38,273 bases of DNA from Methylobacter sp. Its GTDB lineage: Bacteria > Pseudomonadota > Gammaproteobacteria > Methylococcales > Methylomonadaceae. The first letter of the stretch is position 1; each line of letters starts with the position of its first letter. The position numbers and the translations under genes are program-made. Positions 1-8,868 of this stretch are shown piece after piece. The stretch lies in assembly GCA_004299305.1 (NCBI GenBank), contig SCPZ01000114.1:1-38273 (forward strand), given 5' to 3'. Below the pieces are notes generated by a model, which worked only from the letters and a program-made list of their open reading frames with translations, was not told where the DNA came from and ran no database searches.

Positions 1-2
1 GC

Positions 3-125
3 CATGCGGCGTTGAACATGATGCGACAGGTCCAAAAGAAACGGGTGTCCATCAAACGTATGCGCAAGGCGGCTGGCTGGGATGATTCGGTCTTAACTGA
101 TATTTTGGCTCAGGTTTTTTCATGA
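3..125 (+). pseudogene. C-terminal end of an ISAs1-family (H-repeat-like) transposase, cut by the window edge
   Basis: Frame 3 is open from the window edge to TGA and encodes about 40 residues ending in KRMRKAAGWDDSVLTDIL. This resembles the conserved tail of ISAs1-family DDE transposases (KGKRL-AGWDD-YL). Only the last part is visible, so I cannot say whether the gene is intact to the left. Ten bases past the stop lies GGTAGCCCTG; its complement CAGGGCTACC would fit an ISAs1-type terminal repeat ending near base 135. Family assignment rests on recognising the tail motif only. Confidence 0.6.
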
Positions 126-319
126 GGTAGCCCTGCTTAAACTCTGTTTAGACGTTGTATTTTTGTTAATTTTTTTTACTTAGGCTGTTTTTATTCGTTT
201 TTTATTTCATTCCGGGCTTGTACTTTATTTTGGAACTAAACGCGGTTTAGAGGTTTAGCCTAATGCTGTAACTTTAAATTTGCGGTAACATAAACACCTC
301 AACAAAACGAGGCGATGTC
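126..319. other. Spacer between transposase end and toxin-antitoxin pair
   Basis: No gene is supported here. The probable IS terminus is at about 126-135. The rest is AT-rich with recurrent TTTAG motifs and should contain the promoter of the toxin-antitoxin pair, possibly with an autoregulatory operator. I could not pick a convincing -35/-10 pair. Confidence 0.3.
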
Positions 320-517
320 ATGATTGATTTACCAACACCTACCGAAACCCGCATTATTCAAGCTGCCAATGATTCCGGCTTAAGTATTGCCGCTTTTCTT
401 GATCGATTGCTTGAGCAATACCAATTTGATAAACAAGAAATAGATCAGGCTGAAGCCGCTTTAAAAGAAGAGGGGGGTATTTCCCTTGAAGCTTTCCGGG
501 CTTATCATGGCGTATAG
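320..517 (+). CDS. Type II antitoxin, RelB/ParD-like
   Basis: This 65-residue acidic protein sits directly upstream of, and overlaps, a RelE/ParE-type toxin gene; that arrangement and its size define it as the antitoxin. The N-terminal half (TETRIIQAANDSGLSIAAFL) resembles a small DNA-binding/dimerisation segment, and the acidic C-terminal half (about residues 36-55) should wrap the toxin. The ATG follows the purine-rich GAGGCGATGTC. Antitoxins of this class usually repress their own operon. The exact subfamily cannot be settled by eye. Confidence 0.75.
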   Translation: MIDLPTPTETRIIQAANDSGLSIAAFLDRLLEQYQFDKQEIDQAEAALKEEGGISLEAFRAYHGV

Positions 518-770
518 CATCATTATTAAGCCTAGCGCAAATAAATCGTTACTGAAATTACCTAAAACTATTCAAACTCGCATTCTTAACGCACTTCAAC
601 ACCTGGCCGTCAATCCTCGTCCACCAGGTGTTTTAAAATTGCAATCATCCTTTGATCTTTATCGTATACGAATAGGCGATTATCGCGTTATTTATTCCAT
701 TGATGAACAACAAATTCAAGTTCTTATTGCTAGTGTTGGTCATCGTAAAGATATTTACGATTATCTTTAA
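507..770 (+). CDS. RelE/ParE-family toxin
   Basis: The 87-residue protein has the RelE/ParE core: the N-terminal strand YSIIIKPSANKSLLKLP, a helical pair, LYRIRIGDYRVIY and the end HRKDIYDYL. Conserved basic residues lie in the RIRIGDYR segment and in HRKDIY, where RelE-type mRNA interferases carry active-site or RNA-contact residues. I chose the ATG at 507, which overlaps the antitoxin stop by 11 bases and implies translational coupling; an in-frame TTG at 486 is less likely. RelE (ribosome-dependent mRNase) is favoured over ParE (gyrase poison) by the YR-IY and HR-DIY pattern, but this is not proven. Confidence 0.85.
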   Translation: MAYSIIIKPSANKSLLKLPKTIQTRILNALQHLAVNPRPPGVLKLQSSFDLYRIRIGDYRVIYSIDEQQIQVLIASVGHRKDIYDYL

Positions 771-800
771 GTCGCTTTAAGTTAGAATTTTTAGGCATCG

Positions 801-1193
801 TCATAATCTTTTTTTAATTGAATGCATTTTTTTTGAAAGTAGCTTTTTTGTGATTCGTACTAATCCCGAGACGCTGTAAAGTTGTTTTAATTCAGTTTCA
901 AGTTGATCTACTTTTTCCATATCTTTACGCATTTGTAGCAGGGTTTCGGGTCGCCATCGCTTATTTTTGTGTATCAAAGCGCCACGACTAAATAACCAGC
1001 CGTCCCAACCAGGGCAAGCGATATATGTCCTATCCCAAAAACGTAAAAGGCGCTCAGCCATAACAGGAGCGCCTTCCTTATCCATGCGTTCGATTTCTGT
1101 TTCATCAACGCCAAGCAGCTCGGCTGCTTGTTTTTTGTTTGGGCAAATTTTATTGCGAGTGTGGTAAAAATCGGTTTTCTTTTTCGCCGCCAT
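801..1193 (-). CDS. VC1465/XafT-like Xer recombination activation factor (DUF3653-type)
   Basis: The 130-residue basic protein has an N-terminal helix-turn-helix-like part (about residues 18-40, NKKQAAELLGVDETEIERMD) and a signature CPGWDGWLFSRGALIHKNKR followed by WRPETLLQ. I recognise this pattern from the VC1465-type family that includes XafT of the TLC phage satellite, which activates XerCD recombination at dif independently of FtsK. The strongest support is context: a dif-like site lies 78 bases upstream of its start codon. It is convergent with the toxin gene. The family call comes from memory of the motif, and it could also be an ordinary phage-type regulator. Confidence 0.65.
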   Translation of the reverse strand: MAAKKKTDFYHTRNKICPNKKQAAELLGVDETEIERMDKEGAPVMAERLLRFWDRTYIACPGWDGWLFSRGALIHKNKRWRPETLLQMRKDMEKVDQLETELKQLYSVSGLVRITKKLLSKKMHSIKKRL

Positions 1194-1221
1194 GTTTATG
1201 ACTCCAAATAATTAAAAATTT

Positions 1222-1333
1222 GACTAACGCAAGAAGTATGCCGACCAGGGATATAATTATAATGCATCCAATTTGACATAATATACATTATGCGAAGTCT
1301 TTGGGGCTGTGTGGTGCAGTTCTTGCGTTAGTC
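1222..1333. repeat. 14-bp perfect inverted repeat flanking the dif-like site
   Basis: GACTAACGCAAGAA at 1222-1235 is matched exactly by its complement at 1320-1333. The arms are separated by 84 bases, and their midpoint (about 1277) nearly coincides with that of the dif-like site (about 1284). The symmetry suggests accessory protein-binding sites around the Xer site, or a hairpin in single-stranded DNA. Confidence 0.7.
1271..1298 (-). other. dif-like XerC/XerD recombination site
   Basis: Read on the minus strand the site is ACTTCGCATAA (XerC arm), TGTATA (central region) and TTATGTCAAAT (XerD arm). Compared with E. coli dif (GGTGCGCATAA, TGTATA, TTATGTTAAAT) it matches 24 of 28 positions, with the central hexamer identical and one mismatch in the XerD arm. 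It is either the chromosomal dif itself or an attachment junction of an Xer-exploiting element; the adjacent XafT-like gene favours the second. No second copy was found in the window, so a partner junction would lie to the left of base 1. Confidence 0.8.
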
Positions 1334-1361
1334 TGAGTCCTATCCACTACGAGTTAAAATC

Positions 1362-1421
1362 ATGACCAAATACCACGAAGCCCCGCAAACGTTTAAAGAA
1401 TGGCGACAATTTGCTTTTTAG
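1362..1421 (+). CDS. Tiny ORF, possibly a truncated gene start
   Basis: A 19-codon reading frame (MTKYHEAPQTFKEWRQFAF) begins just beyond the inverted repeat around the dif-like site. It looks like the first residues of a protein cut off by an insertion or deletion, but it has no clear ribosome-binding site and may not be expressed. Confidence 0.2.
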   Translation: MTKYHEAPQTFKEWRQFAF

Positions 1422-1430
1422 TGGCATCAC

Positions 1431-3650
1431 TTACAACACAAAATCCTCAGCCGCCAGGCTACTTACACCAGTCAACTTGATGGAAAAATCCGCAGCACTA
1501 TCCGCATCGTTGTTGCCGTAAAGAATGCTCTCGCTTTGGTCGAAATACAACGCGCCCGGATTGGCAAAGGTTCCTGAAAAAGCGCCGCCTACCGTGGGCT
1601 CGGTAAAAGCATTGTTGCCTGCAAACGCGGTGTTCGCATCGATAGCCCGCAGGTCAATTTTATCGCCTTGGTCATGGCTAAAATCGACGATGGTGTCGCG
1701 GGTAGTTGCGGTGATGCCGGATTCCGCTTCCGTGTTGAATTTAAATTTGTCTGCGCCTGATCCGCCGATAAGGCTGTCAGCCCCCAAACCGCCCTGCAAG
1801 TTATCATTACCATATTCACCATAGAGCCAATCGTTATCTGCTCCACCATACAGCCTATCGTTACCGCCCCTCCCATTGAGGTAGTCATTCCCGGCAAAAC
1901 CGTAGATTTTATTAGCTTGAGCCCCCCCCCACGCACCCAAGTTGTCATTTTTGGTGCTGCCGCAAATCTCGCCGAAATTTTGGACAATATTAATCCTACT
2001 TGAACCGGTCGCAGTCAGGGTATCGCCTGTTCCTTGTTCGCCGGTATTGCCGTCGTTAAACATCCAGTCAACTTGCACAGAGTGTACGGCTGATCGGCCA
2101 TCGCTCGGACTGGGTGGATTGTCGGTGGCGTTGCTATAAGCTATCGAAGATAAAACCGCATCGACTCGCGCTTGGGTGGCATCGCTATTGAAATTAATCG
2201 TCAGTGTGCCGTTACTGCTGCTCACGGCGCCAATAATAACACCCGATAAAACCGCATCACCGCCGCTAAAACTTAATGGACCGCTGCCTGAAAATACGTC
2301 TTCGGCATTTGCCCCGCCTTGACGCGCCAAGGTAATGGAAGCACCGTTGTAATTATCTTGGGCGGCTAATTCGGCATCGTAGATTTGCACTGTTTGGTCT
2401 AAACCGACTGCTGCGCCGTTTTCGCTGTAAATGGTATTGCCGTTAATGGTACTGCCGGCGGTAAAACTGGTGTCCAGCGAGCCGTCGCTGTTGTAGCGGG
2501 CCAAGGCAAAATCGTACTTGCCGTCGCTGTAGCGAGTCCCGCCCAGCAGGATCTTGCCATCGACTTGTACGGCGACTGAAGCGACTGAATAGCCTAAGCC
2601 GGTGACTTTTCCGTCACCGTCAAAGCTATTGTCCAATGAGCCATCGGTATTGTAGCGGACTACGCCGTAACTCCCCGCCAGCAAAATCTTGCCATCGGCT
2701 TGCACGACAACTGAGTTGGCTTCGCCACCCAAGTCGGTGGTGACCTTACCGTCACCGCCAAAGCTGGTATCCAACGAACCGTCGGAATTGTAACGCACTA
2801 AGGCGATGTCGCCGTTGACGTTGTTGTAGCTGTACCCGCCCAGCAGAATCTTACCATCGGCTTGCACGGCGACTGATGAACCATAGTCAGTGCCACCCAA
2901 GTCGGTGGTAACCTTGCCGTCACCGTCAAATCCGGTATCCAATGAGCCGTCGCTGTTGTAGCGCACCAGAGCGAAGTCGACGCCGTTGTAACTATATCCG
3001 CACAGCAAAATTTTGCCATCGGCTTGCACGCTGACTGAGTGGCCATAGCCCTTCATATCGGTGGTAACTTTGCCGTCTCTGTCAAAACTTGTGTCCAGTG
3101 AGCCGTCGGAGTTGTAGCGCACCAAGGCAAAGTCGAAGTAGCTGCTGTAGTTTGTGCTTAGCCCGCCCAGAATGATCTTTCCATCGGCTTGCACGGCGAC
3201 TGATTGACCAACGTCAGCTGTGCCTCCCAAGTTGGTGGTAACTTTGCCATCTTTGTCAAAGCCGGTATCCAACGAGCCATCGGAGTTGTAGCGCACCAAA
3301 GCAAAGTCATTGCCGCTTCCTCCCAGCAGAATTTTGCCATCGGCTTGCACGGTGACTGAGTTGCCACTGCCCGAGTCGGTGGTGATCTTGCCGTCACCGT
3401 CAAAACCGGTATCTAGCGAGCCGTCGCTATTGTAGCGCACCAGGGCAAAGCCCCAGCCGTACCAACAGCTGTAGCTGTACCCGCCCAGCAGAATCTTACC
3501 ATCGACTTGCACGACAACTGAGTTGCCCCTGTCAGTACCGCCTACGTCGGTGGCTAGCTTGTCGCCCACAGCAAAAGTAGGAGCAGTATTAGCGGCAATA
3601 GTATCTGTAGAGTTATTCAATTTTGCTGTTGGTACGGTTGTTTGACTCAT
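1431..3650 (-). CDS. Secreted delta-60-repeat protein with C-terminal RTX calcium-binding domain
   Basis: The 739-residue protein has three regions. Residues about 25-395 carry seven delta-60 repeats (FALVRYNSDGSLDTGFDGDG with VQADGKILLGG), a family thought to fold as a beta-propeller. Residues about 400-560 form a linker. Residues about 575-635 hold RTX-type nonapeptides (GRGGNDRLYGGADNDWLYG), followed by a serralysin-like end (DTIVDFSHDQGDKIDLRAID). There is no N-terminal signal peptide, as expected for type I secretion via the C-terminus. The ATG follows AAAGAGCAACCCAAC. No ABC/HlyD/TolC-type exporter genes are nearby. Substrate or function is unknown; adhesion or a surface enzyme is possible. 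Confidence 0.9.
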   Translation of the reverse strand: MSQTTVPTAKLNNSTDTIAANTAPTFAVGDKLATDVGGTDRGNSVVVQVDGKILLGGYSYSCWYGWGFALVRYNSDGSLDTGFDGDGKITTDSGSGNSVTVQADGKILLGGSGNDFALVRYNSDGSLDTGFDKDGKVTTNLGGTADVGQSVAVQADGKIILGGLSTNYSSYFDFALVRYNSDGSLDTSFDRDGKVTTDMKGYGHSVSVQADGKILLCGYSYNGVDFALVRYNSDGSLDTGFDGDGKVTTDLGGTDYGSSVAVQADGKILLGGYSYNNVNGDIALVRYNSDGSLDTSFGGDGKVTTDLGGEANSVVVQADGKILLAGSYGVVRYNTDGSLDNSFDGDGKVTGLGYSVASVAVQVDGKILLGGTRYSDGKYDFALARYNSDGSLDTSFTAGSTINGNTIYSENGAAVGLDQTVQIYDAELAAQDNYNGASITLARQGGANAEDVFSGSGPLSFSGGDAVLSGVIIGAVSSSNGTLTINFNSDATQARVDAVLSSIAYSNATDNPPSPSDGRSAVHSVQVDWMFNDGNTGEQGTGDTLTATGSSRINIVQNFGEICGSTKNDNLGAWGGAQANKIYGFAGNDYLNGRGGNDRLYGGADNDWLYGEYGNDNLQGGLGADSLIGGSGADKFKFNTEAESGITATTRDTIVDFSHDQGDKIDLRAIDANTAFAGNNAFTEPTVGGAFSGTFANPGALYFDQSESILYGNNDADSAADFSIKLTGVSSLAAEDFVL

Positions 3651-4192
3651 GTTGGGTTGCTCTTTTGTTAGGTTATAGACAGGAAGATCTTTTTAGAACG
3701 GTTAATGCTAGATGCTAGTTAAGCTTGAACTATACCTTGATACCGATGCATTTCCCACTTTTAAATCACCATTAATCAGGAGCAACAACCGTTATATTGG
3801 CATCCAGTACGTCCTACACTTAGCTCCATATTCACACAGATAGACGCTGATAAAACATTCTGTTATTCGAAGTTGGCGCTTGCTCTCGTTCCCACGCGTT
3901 GCGATGATCTTTATACACAAGTCGGCGGGAGACCGTGATTTCGGCAGAAATGCCGGAATGCAACGGCGCGCCTTTACCCTGTCTCTCTAACGTTAGGCTG
4001 GAAACATGCCGATATGCAGACCTTCCAGGTTTTTAAAACCTGGAAGGTCTAACTTGCTTAAACCCCCCAACGAACCGCGTACACAGAAACAAAGCCAATT
4101 CCGTAACTGCTCAACGAGTGTTTTGCTGCTATTATCTTTAACACCGCTACAAACTAACAACGCAATGAAACCCTATACCAAGGATTAACCCC
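3651..4192. other. 540-bp intergenic region with a palindromic repeat
   Basis: It contains the upstream regions of the divergent RTX gene and acs. Visible items are a TCGTTCCCACGCGTTGCGAT fragment (about 3889-3908), related to the larger palindrome at 33803, and the 33-bp palindrome at 4018-4050. A reading frame starting at 4006 runs through the palindrome and looks spurious. Confidence 0.6.
4018..4050. repeat. 33-bp perfect palindrome, family A copy 1
   Basis: AGACCTTCCAGGTTTT is followed by one base and its exact complement. An identical copy lies at 25146-25178 and a two-mismatch copy at 22692-22724. This fits a dispersed REP/MITE-type repeat that folds into a 16-bp hairpin. Confidence 0.9.
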
Positions 4193-6130
4193 ATGTCAGA
4201 CCATAAAATTTATGACCTAAAGCCGGAAATAGCGGCCCAAGCGCACATTAGCGCCGAAACCTACCAAACCTTGTACCAGCGTTCCATAGCCGAACCGGAA
4301 GCTTTTTGGGCTGAACAGGCCGGACAATTCCTGGACTGGAGCAAACCTTGGGATAAGGTCATGGACTGCGATTTCAAGACCGGCCATATCCGCTGGTTTG
4401 AAGGCGGAAAACTCAACGTCAGCGTCAATTGCGTGGATCGCCATCTTGCCGCACGCGCCGATCAAGTCGCCATTATCTGGGAAGGCGACAATCCGGCGCA
4501 GGACAAAAAAATCACTTACCGGCAATTGCACGAACAAGTCTGCAAGTTCGCCAATGTCTTAAAAGCCCAAGGCGCCAAAAAAGGCGACCGCGTTTGCATC
4601 TACCTGCCGATGCTCAGCGAGGCGGCGGCGGTGATGCTGGCCTGCACCCGCATCGGCGCGGTGCATTCGATCGTATTCGGAGGATTTTCCGCCGAGGCGT
4701 TAAAAGACCGGATTTTGGATGCCGATTGCCGGTTTCTGGTCTGCGCCGACGAAGGCTACCGTGGCGGCAAAACCATCCCCATTAAAGCCAACGCCGATAA
4801 GGCGGCTGCGGCCTGCCCCGGCCTTGAAAAAGTCATTATGATAAAAAATACCGGCAATACTGTTGACTGGCACGAACAACGCGACATCTGGTATCACGAG
4901 GCGATGGCAAGCGCATCTGCCGACTGCCTCCCCGAAGCCATGGATGCCGAAGACCCGTTATTCATCCTGTACACCTCAGGTTCCACCGGCAAACCTAAAG
5001 GCGTGTTGCACACGACCGGCGGTTATTTGCTGTACGCCGCGATGACCCACAAATATGTGTTCGATTACCACGACGGCGATATTTATTGGTGTACCGCCGA
5101 TATAGGCTGGGTGACTGGCCATTCCTATATGATCTACGGCCCGTTATGCAACGGAGCCACTACCTTGATGTTTGAAGGCGTGCCGACTTATCCCGATGCC
5201 AGCCGCTTTTGGCAGGTGATAGACAAGCATCAAGTTAATATCTTCTATACCGCGCCAACCGCGATCCGCGCACTGATGGCGCAAGGCGATGAATTTGTCG
5301 AACGCTGTTCTCGGCAGAGTTTAAGGATACTCGGCAGCGTTGGCGAACCGATTAACCCGGAAGCCTGGGAATGGTATTACCATAAGGTTGGGGACAGTCG
5401 CTGCCCGGTCGTCGATACCTGGTGGCAAACCGAAACCGGCGGCATCTTAATCACTCCGTTGCCCGGCGCGATAAGCTTAAAGCCGGGTTCAGCCACCCTG
5501 CCCTTTTTCGGCATCAAGCCTGAAATCATGGACAACAGCGGCCAAATTATGGAGGGCGCAGCCGAAGGCATTTTGGTCATCAGCCGTTCCTGGCCGGGAC
5601 AGGCGCGTTCCGTTTTCGGCGACCATCAGCGTTTTGTCGACACCTATTTTAAAAATTACCCCGGTTATTATTTTACCGGAGACGGCGCGCGCCGCGACCA
5701 GGACGGCTATTTCTGGATTACCGGCCGGGTTGACGATGTGATCAATGTCTCCGGCCATCGCATGGGTACAGCGGAAATCGAAAGCGCACTGGTGTTGCAC
5801 GAACATGTCGCCGAAGCGGCGGTGGTCGGTTATCCGCATGATATTAAGGGGCAAGGCATCTACGCCTATGTGACTTTAAATGTCGGCATCGAGCCTTCCG
5901 AAGAGTTGCGTAAAGAACTGATCGACCTAGTCAGGCAAGAAATCGGCCCGATTGCCAACCCGGATATTATCCAGTGGGCGCCGGGACTGCCCAAAACCCG
6001 TTCAGGTAAAATCATGCGCCGCATTTTGCGTAAAGTGGCCTCCAATGAAATCGGCAGCCTGGGCGATACCTCAACCCTGGCCGATCCGGCTGTGGTTGAC
6101 GATATTATTGAGCATAGGGCTAATAAATAA
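4193..6130 (+). CDS. acs: Acetyl-CoA synthetase (AMP-forming)
   Basis: The 645-residue, full-length enzyme converts acetate, ATP and CoA to acetyl-CoA via acetyl-AMP. The P-loop-like motif [11 protein letters not shown] is at about residue 260, the acyl-binding segment [10 protein letters not shown] near 410-420, and the C-terminal [11 protein letters not shown] contains the catalytic lysine (K606, equivalent to Salmonella K609 that is controlled by reversible acetylation). N-terminal sequence [20 protein letters not shown] is typical of Acs. The ATG at 4193 follows AAGGATTAACCCC. It is monocistronic, with no acetyltransferase or deacetylase gene beside it. Confidence 0.97.
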   Translation: MSDHKIYDLKPEIAAQAHISAETYQTLYQRSIAEPEAFWAEQAGQFLDWSKPWDKVMDCDFKTGHIRWFEGGKLNVSVNCVDRHLAARADQVAIIWEGDNPAQDKKITYRQLHEQVCKFANVLKAQGAKKGDRVCIYLPMLSEAAAVMLACTRIGAVHSIVFGGFSAEALKDRILDADCRFLVCADEGYRGGKTIPIKANADKAAAACPGLEKVIMIKNTGNTVDWHEQRDIWYHEAMASASADCLPEAMDAEDPLFILYTSGSTGKPKGVLHTTGGYLLYAAMTHKYVFDYHDGDIYWCTADIGWVTGHSYMIYGPLCNGATTLMFEGVPTYPDASRFWQVIDKHQVNIFYTAPTAIRALMAQGDEFVERCSRQSLRILGSVGEPINPEAWEWYYHKVGDSRCPVVDTWWQTETGGILITPLPGAISLKPGSATLPFFGIKPEIMDNSGQIMEGAAEGILVISRSWPGQARSVFGDHQRFVDTYFKNYPGYYFTGDGARRDQDGYFWITGRVDDVINVSGHRMGTAEIESALVLHEHVAEAAVVGYPHDIKGQGIYAYVTLNVGIEPSEELRKELIDLVRQEIGPIANPDIIQWAPGLPKTRSGKIMRRILRKVASNEIGSLGDTSTLADPAVVDDIIEHRANK

Positions 6131-6615
6131 CTGCCTACAGCCCATAACTGCAAGCGAGAGGGCGTGCCGTGCGCGCCCTACGATAGAGTAAACCCACCCT
6201 TCGCTCTTACAGTCGCAACTATTCGGTAGTTACCAAAAAAAGGCTATCCACTTAAGCCGGGACAGATAACATCCCTTCAAGGGATGTTATCTGTAAAATC
6301 GTCCCGCTTTAAATTGGAAGCCTTTCTTCGTGTCCTTCGTGGTGAATTTTTGCAACTGTTCTCGGCCCTTGTTAAAGACTTGAAAGCGACCAAAGCCAGC
6401 TCTCCAATAAATTTCTCTGCTGGAGTTCAAAGTCGGCTTCGAATTTTGCATATATTTTGTGACGCGCCGGAGTGCGCGTCAGGCAGAGCGAGTAGTTACG
6501 AATTTTTTTAAGTTTTTTAACCGGCTTCTTCTGGATTTAGCCGTTATTAATCAGAACTCACCTGATTTCATCGTAACTGTTTGGTTTCGAACGGTGTTTT
6601 TATTCTCTCGCCAAA
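6131..6615. other. Intergenic region downstream of acs
   Basis: No convincing gene. It contains a short GC-rich hairpin (AGGGCG at 6159-6164 with CGCCCT at 6174-6179), the 33-bp palindrome at 6262-6294, and AT-rich sequence leading to the nrdJ operator. Reading frames at 6284-6511 and 6459-6647 have no family resemblance and cross repeat or operator sequence. Confidence 0.55.
6262..6294. repeat. Palindrome, 15-bp perfect arms
   Basis: ACAGATAACATCCCT, a TCA loop and the exact complement. It is 130 bases past the acs stop. There is no following T-tract, so a REP-like element or mRNA-stabilising hairpin is more likely than a classic terminator. Confidence 0.75.
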
Positions 6616-6631
6616 ACACTATATATTGTGC
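6616..6631. promoter_or_regulatory. NrdR box 1
   Basis: ACACTATATATTGTGC closely fits the NrdR box consensus acaCwaTATaTwGtgt. NrdR is the ATP/dATP-sensing repressor of ribonucleotide reductase genes. It pairs with a second box 32 bases downstream, the usual three-helical-turn spacing, and lies about 100 bases upstream of nrdJa. Confidence 0.85.
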
Positions 6632-6647
6632 TATCCTGAAAATATAA

Positions 6648-6663
6648 ACACTATATATCGATT
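6648..6663. promoter_or_regulatory. NrdR box 2
   Basis: ACACTATATATCGATT matches the left half of the NrdR box fully and the right half weakly. The first conserved base is 32 bp from that of box 1, on the same helix face. The nrdJ promoter must overlap this region. Confidence 0.8.
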
Positions 6664-6717
6664 ACCAAGCTTAATCCGGCTAATCTTTAAATTTCCACTA
6701 CTACCCGAGACATCCCA

Positions 6718-8868
6718 ATGCCGACAAAGCTACATGTCATCCCGAACACCGTGACCGAAATACCTTTTCAAGACGCTTCAATGGATATTTGGGATACCAA
6801 ATACCGTTTAAAAACCAAAGATGGCGAACCTATTGACGGCGCCATTGATGACACCTACCAACGGGTTGCCAAAGCGCTTTCCGAGGTAGAAAAAGGCAAA
6901 ACCAAGCAAGAGCAATGCTACAAAGACTTTCTGTGGGCATTGCGTCAGGGCGCTATTCCCGCCGGGCGTATTACCTCCAATGCCGGGGCATTAGAGCACA
7001 AACCGGCCACATCGACGATTAACTGCACGGTATCCGGCACCATCGCCGATTCCATGGATGATATTCTGCACAAGGTGCATGAAGCAGGACTAACGCTAAA
7101 AGCCGGTTGCGGAATCGGTTATGAATTTTCGACCCTACGGCCTAAAAACGCTTACGTTTCCGGTGCAGGCGCTTACACCTCAGGTCCGTTATCGTTCATG
7201 GACATCTATGACAAGATGTGTTTTACCGTGTCGTCCGCAGGCGGCAGACGCGGCGCACAAATGGCGACTTTCGATGTCGGCCATCCCGATGTCGTCGAAT
7301 TTATCCGCGCCAAACGCGAAGACGGACGGCTGCGCCAGTTTAACCTGTCGCTGCTGATCACCGCCGAATTTGTCGAAGCGGTAAAAAACGACCTGCCTTG
7401 GTCGCTGTCATTTCCGGTCACCGAAAAAGAAGTCAATCTTGATAACCTGGATTTGACTGACGACAAACAAATCATCTGGCGCGACCTGCCCTATATAGAC
7501 GGTTATATCCTTAACGAAGACGGCATGGTCGCCTGCAAAGTCAGCAAAACCATGCCTGCACGGCGTTTGTGGGACATCATCATGAGTTCGACTTACGACT
7601 ATGCCGAACCGGGATTCATCCTGATCGACAAGGTTAACGAGATGAACAACAATTGGTTTTGCGAGAAGATCAGGGCGACAAATCCTTGCGGAGAGCAGCC
7701 GCTTCCGCCTTACGGGTCCTGCCTTCTAGGTTCGATCAACCTGACCCGCTTCGTTAAAAAGCCATTCACCGGCGATGCGCATTTCGACTGGGACAGCTAC
7801 CGCAAAGCCATCAAAATTTTCACCCGTATGCTGGACAACGTGGTTGAAATCAACGGCCTGCCCCTGCCCCAACAACGTGAAGAAATTCTCAGCAAACGCC
7901 GTCACGGCATGGGTTACCTGGGTTTGGGCTCGACCGTCACCATGATGGGCATGAGATACGGCGATGAACAGTCGCTGCAATTTACCGAAGAAGTCACCAA
8001 AGTCCTGGCCGTCGAAGGCTGGAAAGCCGGACTTGCGCTTGCCAAAGAAAAAGGCCCGGCGCCGATTATGGAGCAAATGTTTAACGTTACCGGCGAAATG
8101 CTGCATAAGCGCCCTGAAATGATTACCGACGGACATAAAATCGGCGACCGGATACCCGGCAAGCTGCTGCATAGCAAATACAGCCGTTATATGCAGCAAC
8201 TGGGCCGGGAAGAACCCGAACTGGTCGCCGAGCTGATCGAAACCGGCTCCCGCTTCACTCATCACAGTTCTATTGCGCCGACCGGCACTATTTCCCTATC
8301 GCTGGCCAATAACGCCAGCAACGGCATAGAACCGAGCTTTGCGCATCATTATTCGCGCAACGTAATCCGCGCCGGTAAAAAATCAAAGGAAAAAATCGAC
8401 GTATTTTCCTTTGAATTGTTGGCCTACCGCGCTTTGATCAATAGCGATGCGATGCCATACAGCGAAGATCCTGCCCGGCAATTACCGGATTATTTCATCT
8501 CGGCGGATGACGTGACCCCGACACAGCATGTCGATATTCAGGCTGCCGCGCAAAAATGGATAGATTCGTCGATCTCGAAAACCGCCAACGTGCCGACCGA
8601 TTATCCGTATGAAGATTTTAAGTTTATCTATGAATATGCCTACGACAAAGGTCTGAAAGGTTGCACCACATTCCGCTTTAACCCTGAAGTGTTCCAGGGC
8701 GTCTTGGTTAAGGAATCGGATCTTGAAAACACCACCTACCAGTTCACGCTGGAAGACGGTCATGTGGTGGAATTTAAAGGCAATGAGGAAGTGGAATACG
8801 ACGGCGAAACCCACAGCGCCGCTAACTTGTTCGATGCCTTGAAAGAAGGCTATTACGGCAAATTTTAA
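6718..8868 (+). CDS. nrdJ: Adenosylcobalamin-dependent (class II) ribonucleotide reductase, catalytic subunit NrdJa
   Basis: The 716-residue enzyme reduces ribonucleoside diphosphates using a B12-derived thiyl radical, without oxygen. Active-site residues are visible: C103 (STINCTVSGT) and C335 (PYGSCLLGSINL) as the redox pair, and N322-P-C324-G-E326-Q with C324 as the radical cysteine. The phosphate-binding SSIAPTGTISL segment is also present. The C-terminal redox tail is missing from this polypeptide and is found in the separate NrdJb gene at 9833, as in Pseudomonas nrdJa-nrdJb. Unusually, another gene starts at the very next base after the stop and separates the two. NrdR boxes lie upstream. 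Confidence 0.95.
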   Translation: MPTKLHVIPNTVTEIPFQDASMDIWDTKYRLKTKDGEPIDGAIDDTYQRVAKALSEVEKGKTKQEQCYKDFLWALRQGAIPAGRITSNAGALEHKPATSTINCTVSGTIADSMDDILHKVHEAGLTLKAGCGIGYEFSTLRPKNAYVSGAGAYTSGPLSFMDIYDKMCFTVSSAGGRRGAQMATFDVGHPDVVEFIRAKREDGRLRQFNLSLLITAEFVEAVKNDLPWSLSFPVTEKEVNLDNLDLTDDKQIIWRDLPYIDGYILNEDGMVACKVSKTMPARRLWDIIMSSTYDYAEPGFILIDKVNEMNNNWFCEKIRATNPCGEQPLPPYGSCLLGSINLTRFVKKPFTGDAHFDWDSYRKAIKIFTRMLDNVVEINGLPLPQQREEILSKRRHGMGYLGLGSTVTMMGMRYGDEQSLQFTEEVTKVLAVEGWKAGLALAKEKGPAPIMEQMFNVTGEMLHKRPEMITDGHKIGDRIPGKLLHSKYSRYMQQLGREEPELVAELIETGSRFTHHSSIAPTGTISLSLANNASNGIEPSFAHHYSRNVIRAGKKSKEKIDVFSFELLAYRALINSDAMPYSEDPARQLPDYFISADDVTPTQHVDIQAAAQKWIDSSISKTANVPTDYPYEDFKFIYEYAYDKGLKGCTTFRFNPEVFQGVLVKESDLENTTYQFTLEDGHVVEFKGNEEVEYDGETHSAANLFDALKEGYYGKF

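Noticed and set aside
486-506. Upstream TTG start for the RelE-type toxin
   Set aside because: It would place seven extra residues before the typical N-terminal strand; the ATG at 507 gives a normal start and usual overlap.
2798-3403. Repetitive frames on the minus strand opposite or within the delta-60 gene
   Set aside because: They are frame shadows of the repeated DNA of the delta-60 gene.
4006-4188. 60-codon ORF upstream of acs
   Set aside because: Its first codons run through the 33-bp palindrome, and it has no family resemblance or ribosome-binding site.
6262-6294. Palindrome as acs Rho-independent terminator
   Set aside because: It has no T-tract on either side and lies 130 bases past the stop; it is listed as a repeat instead.
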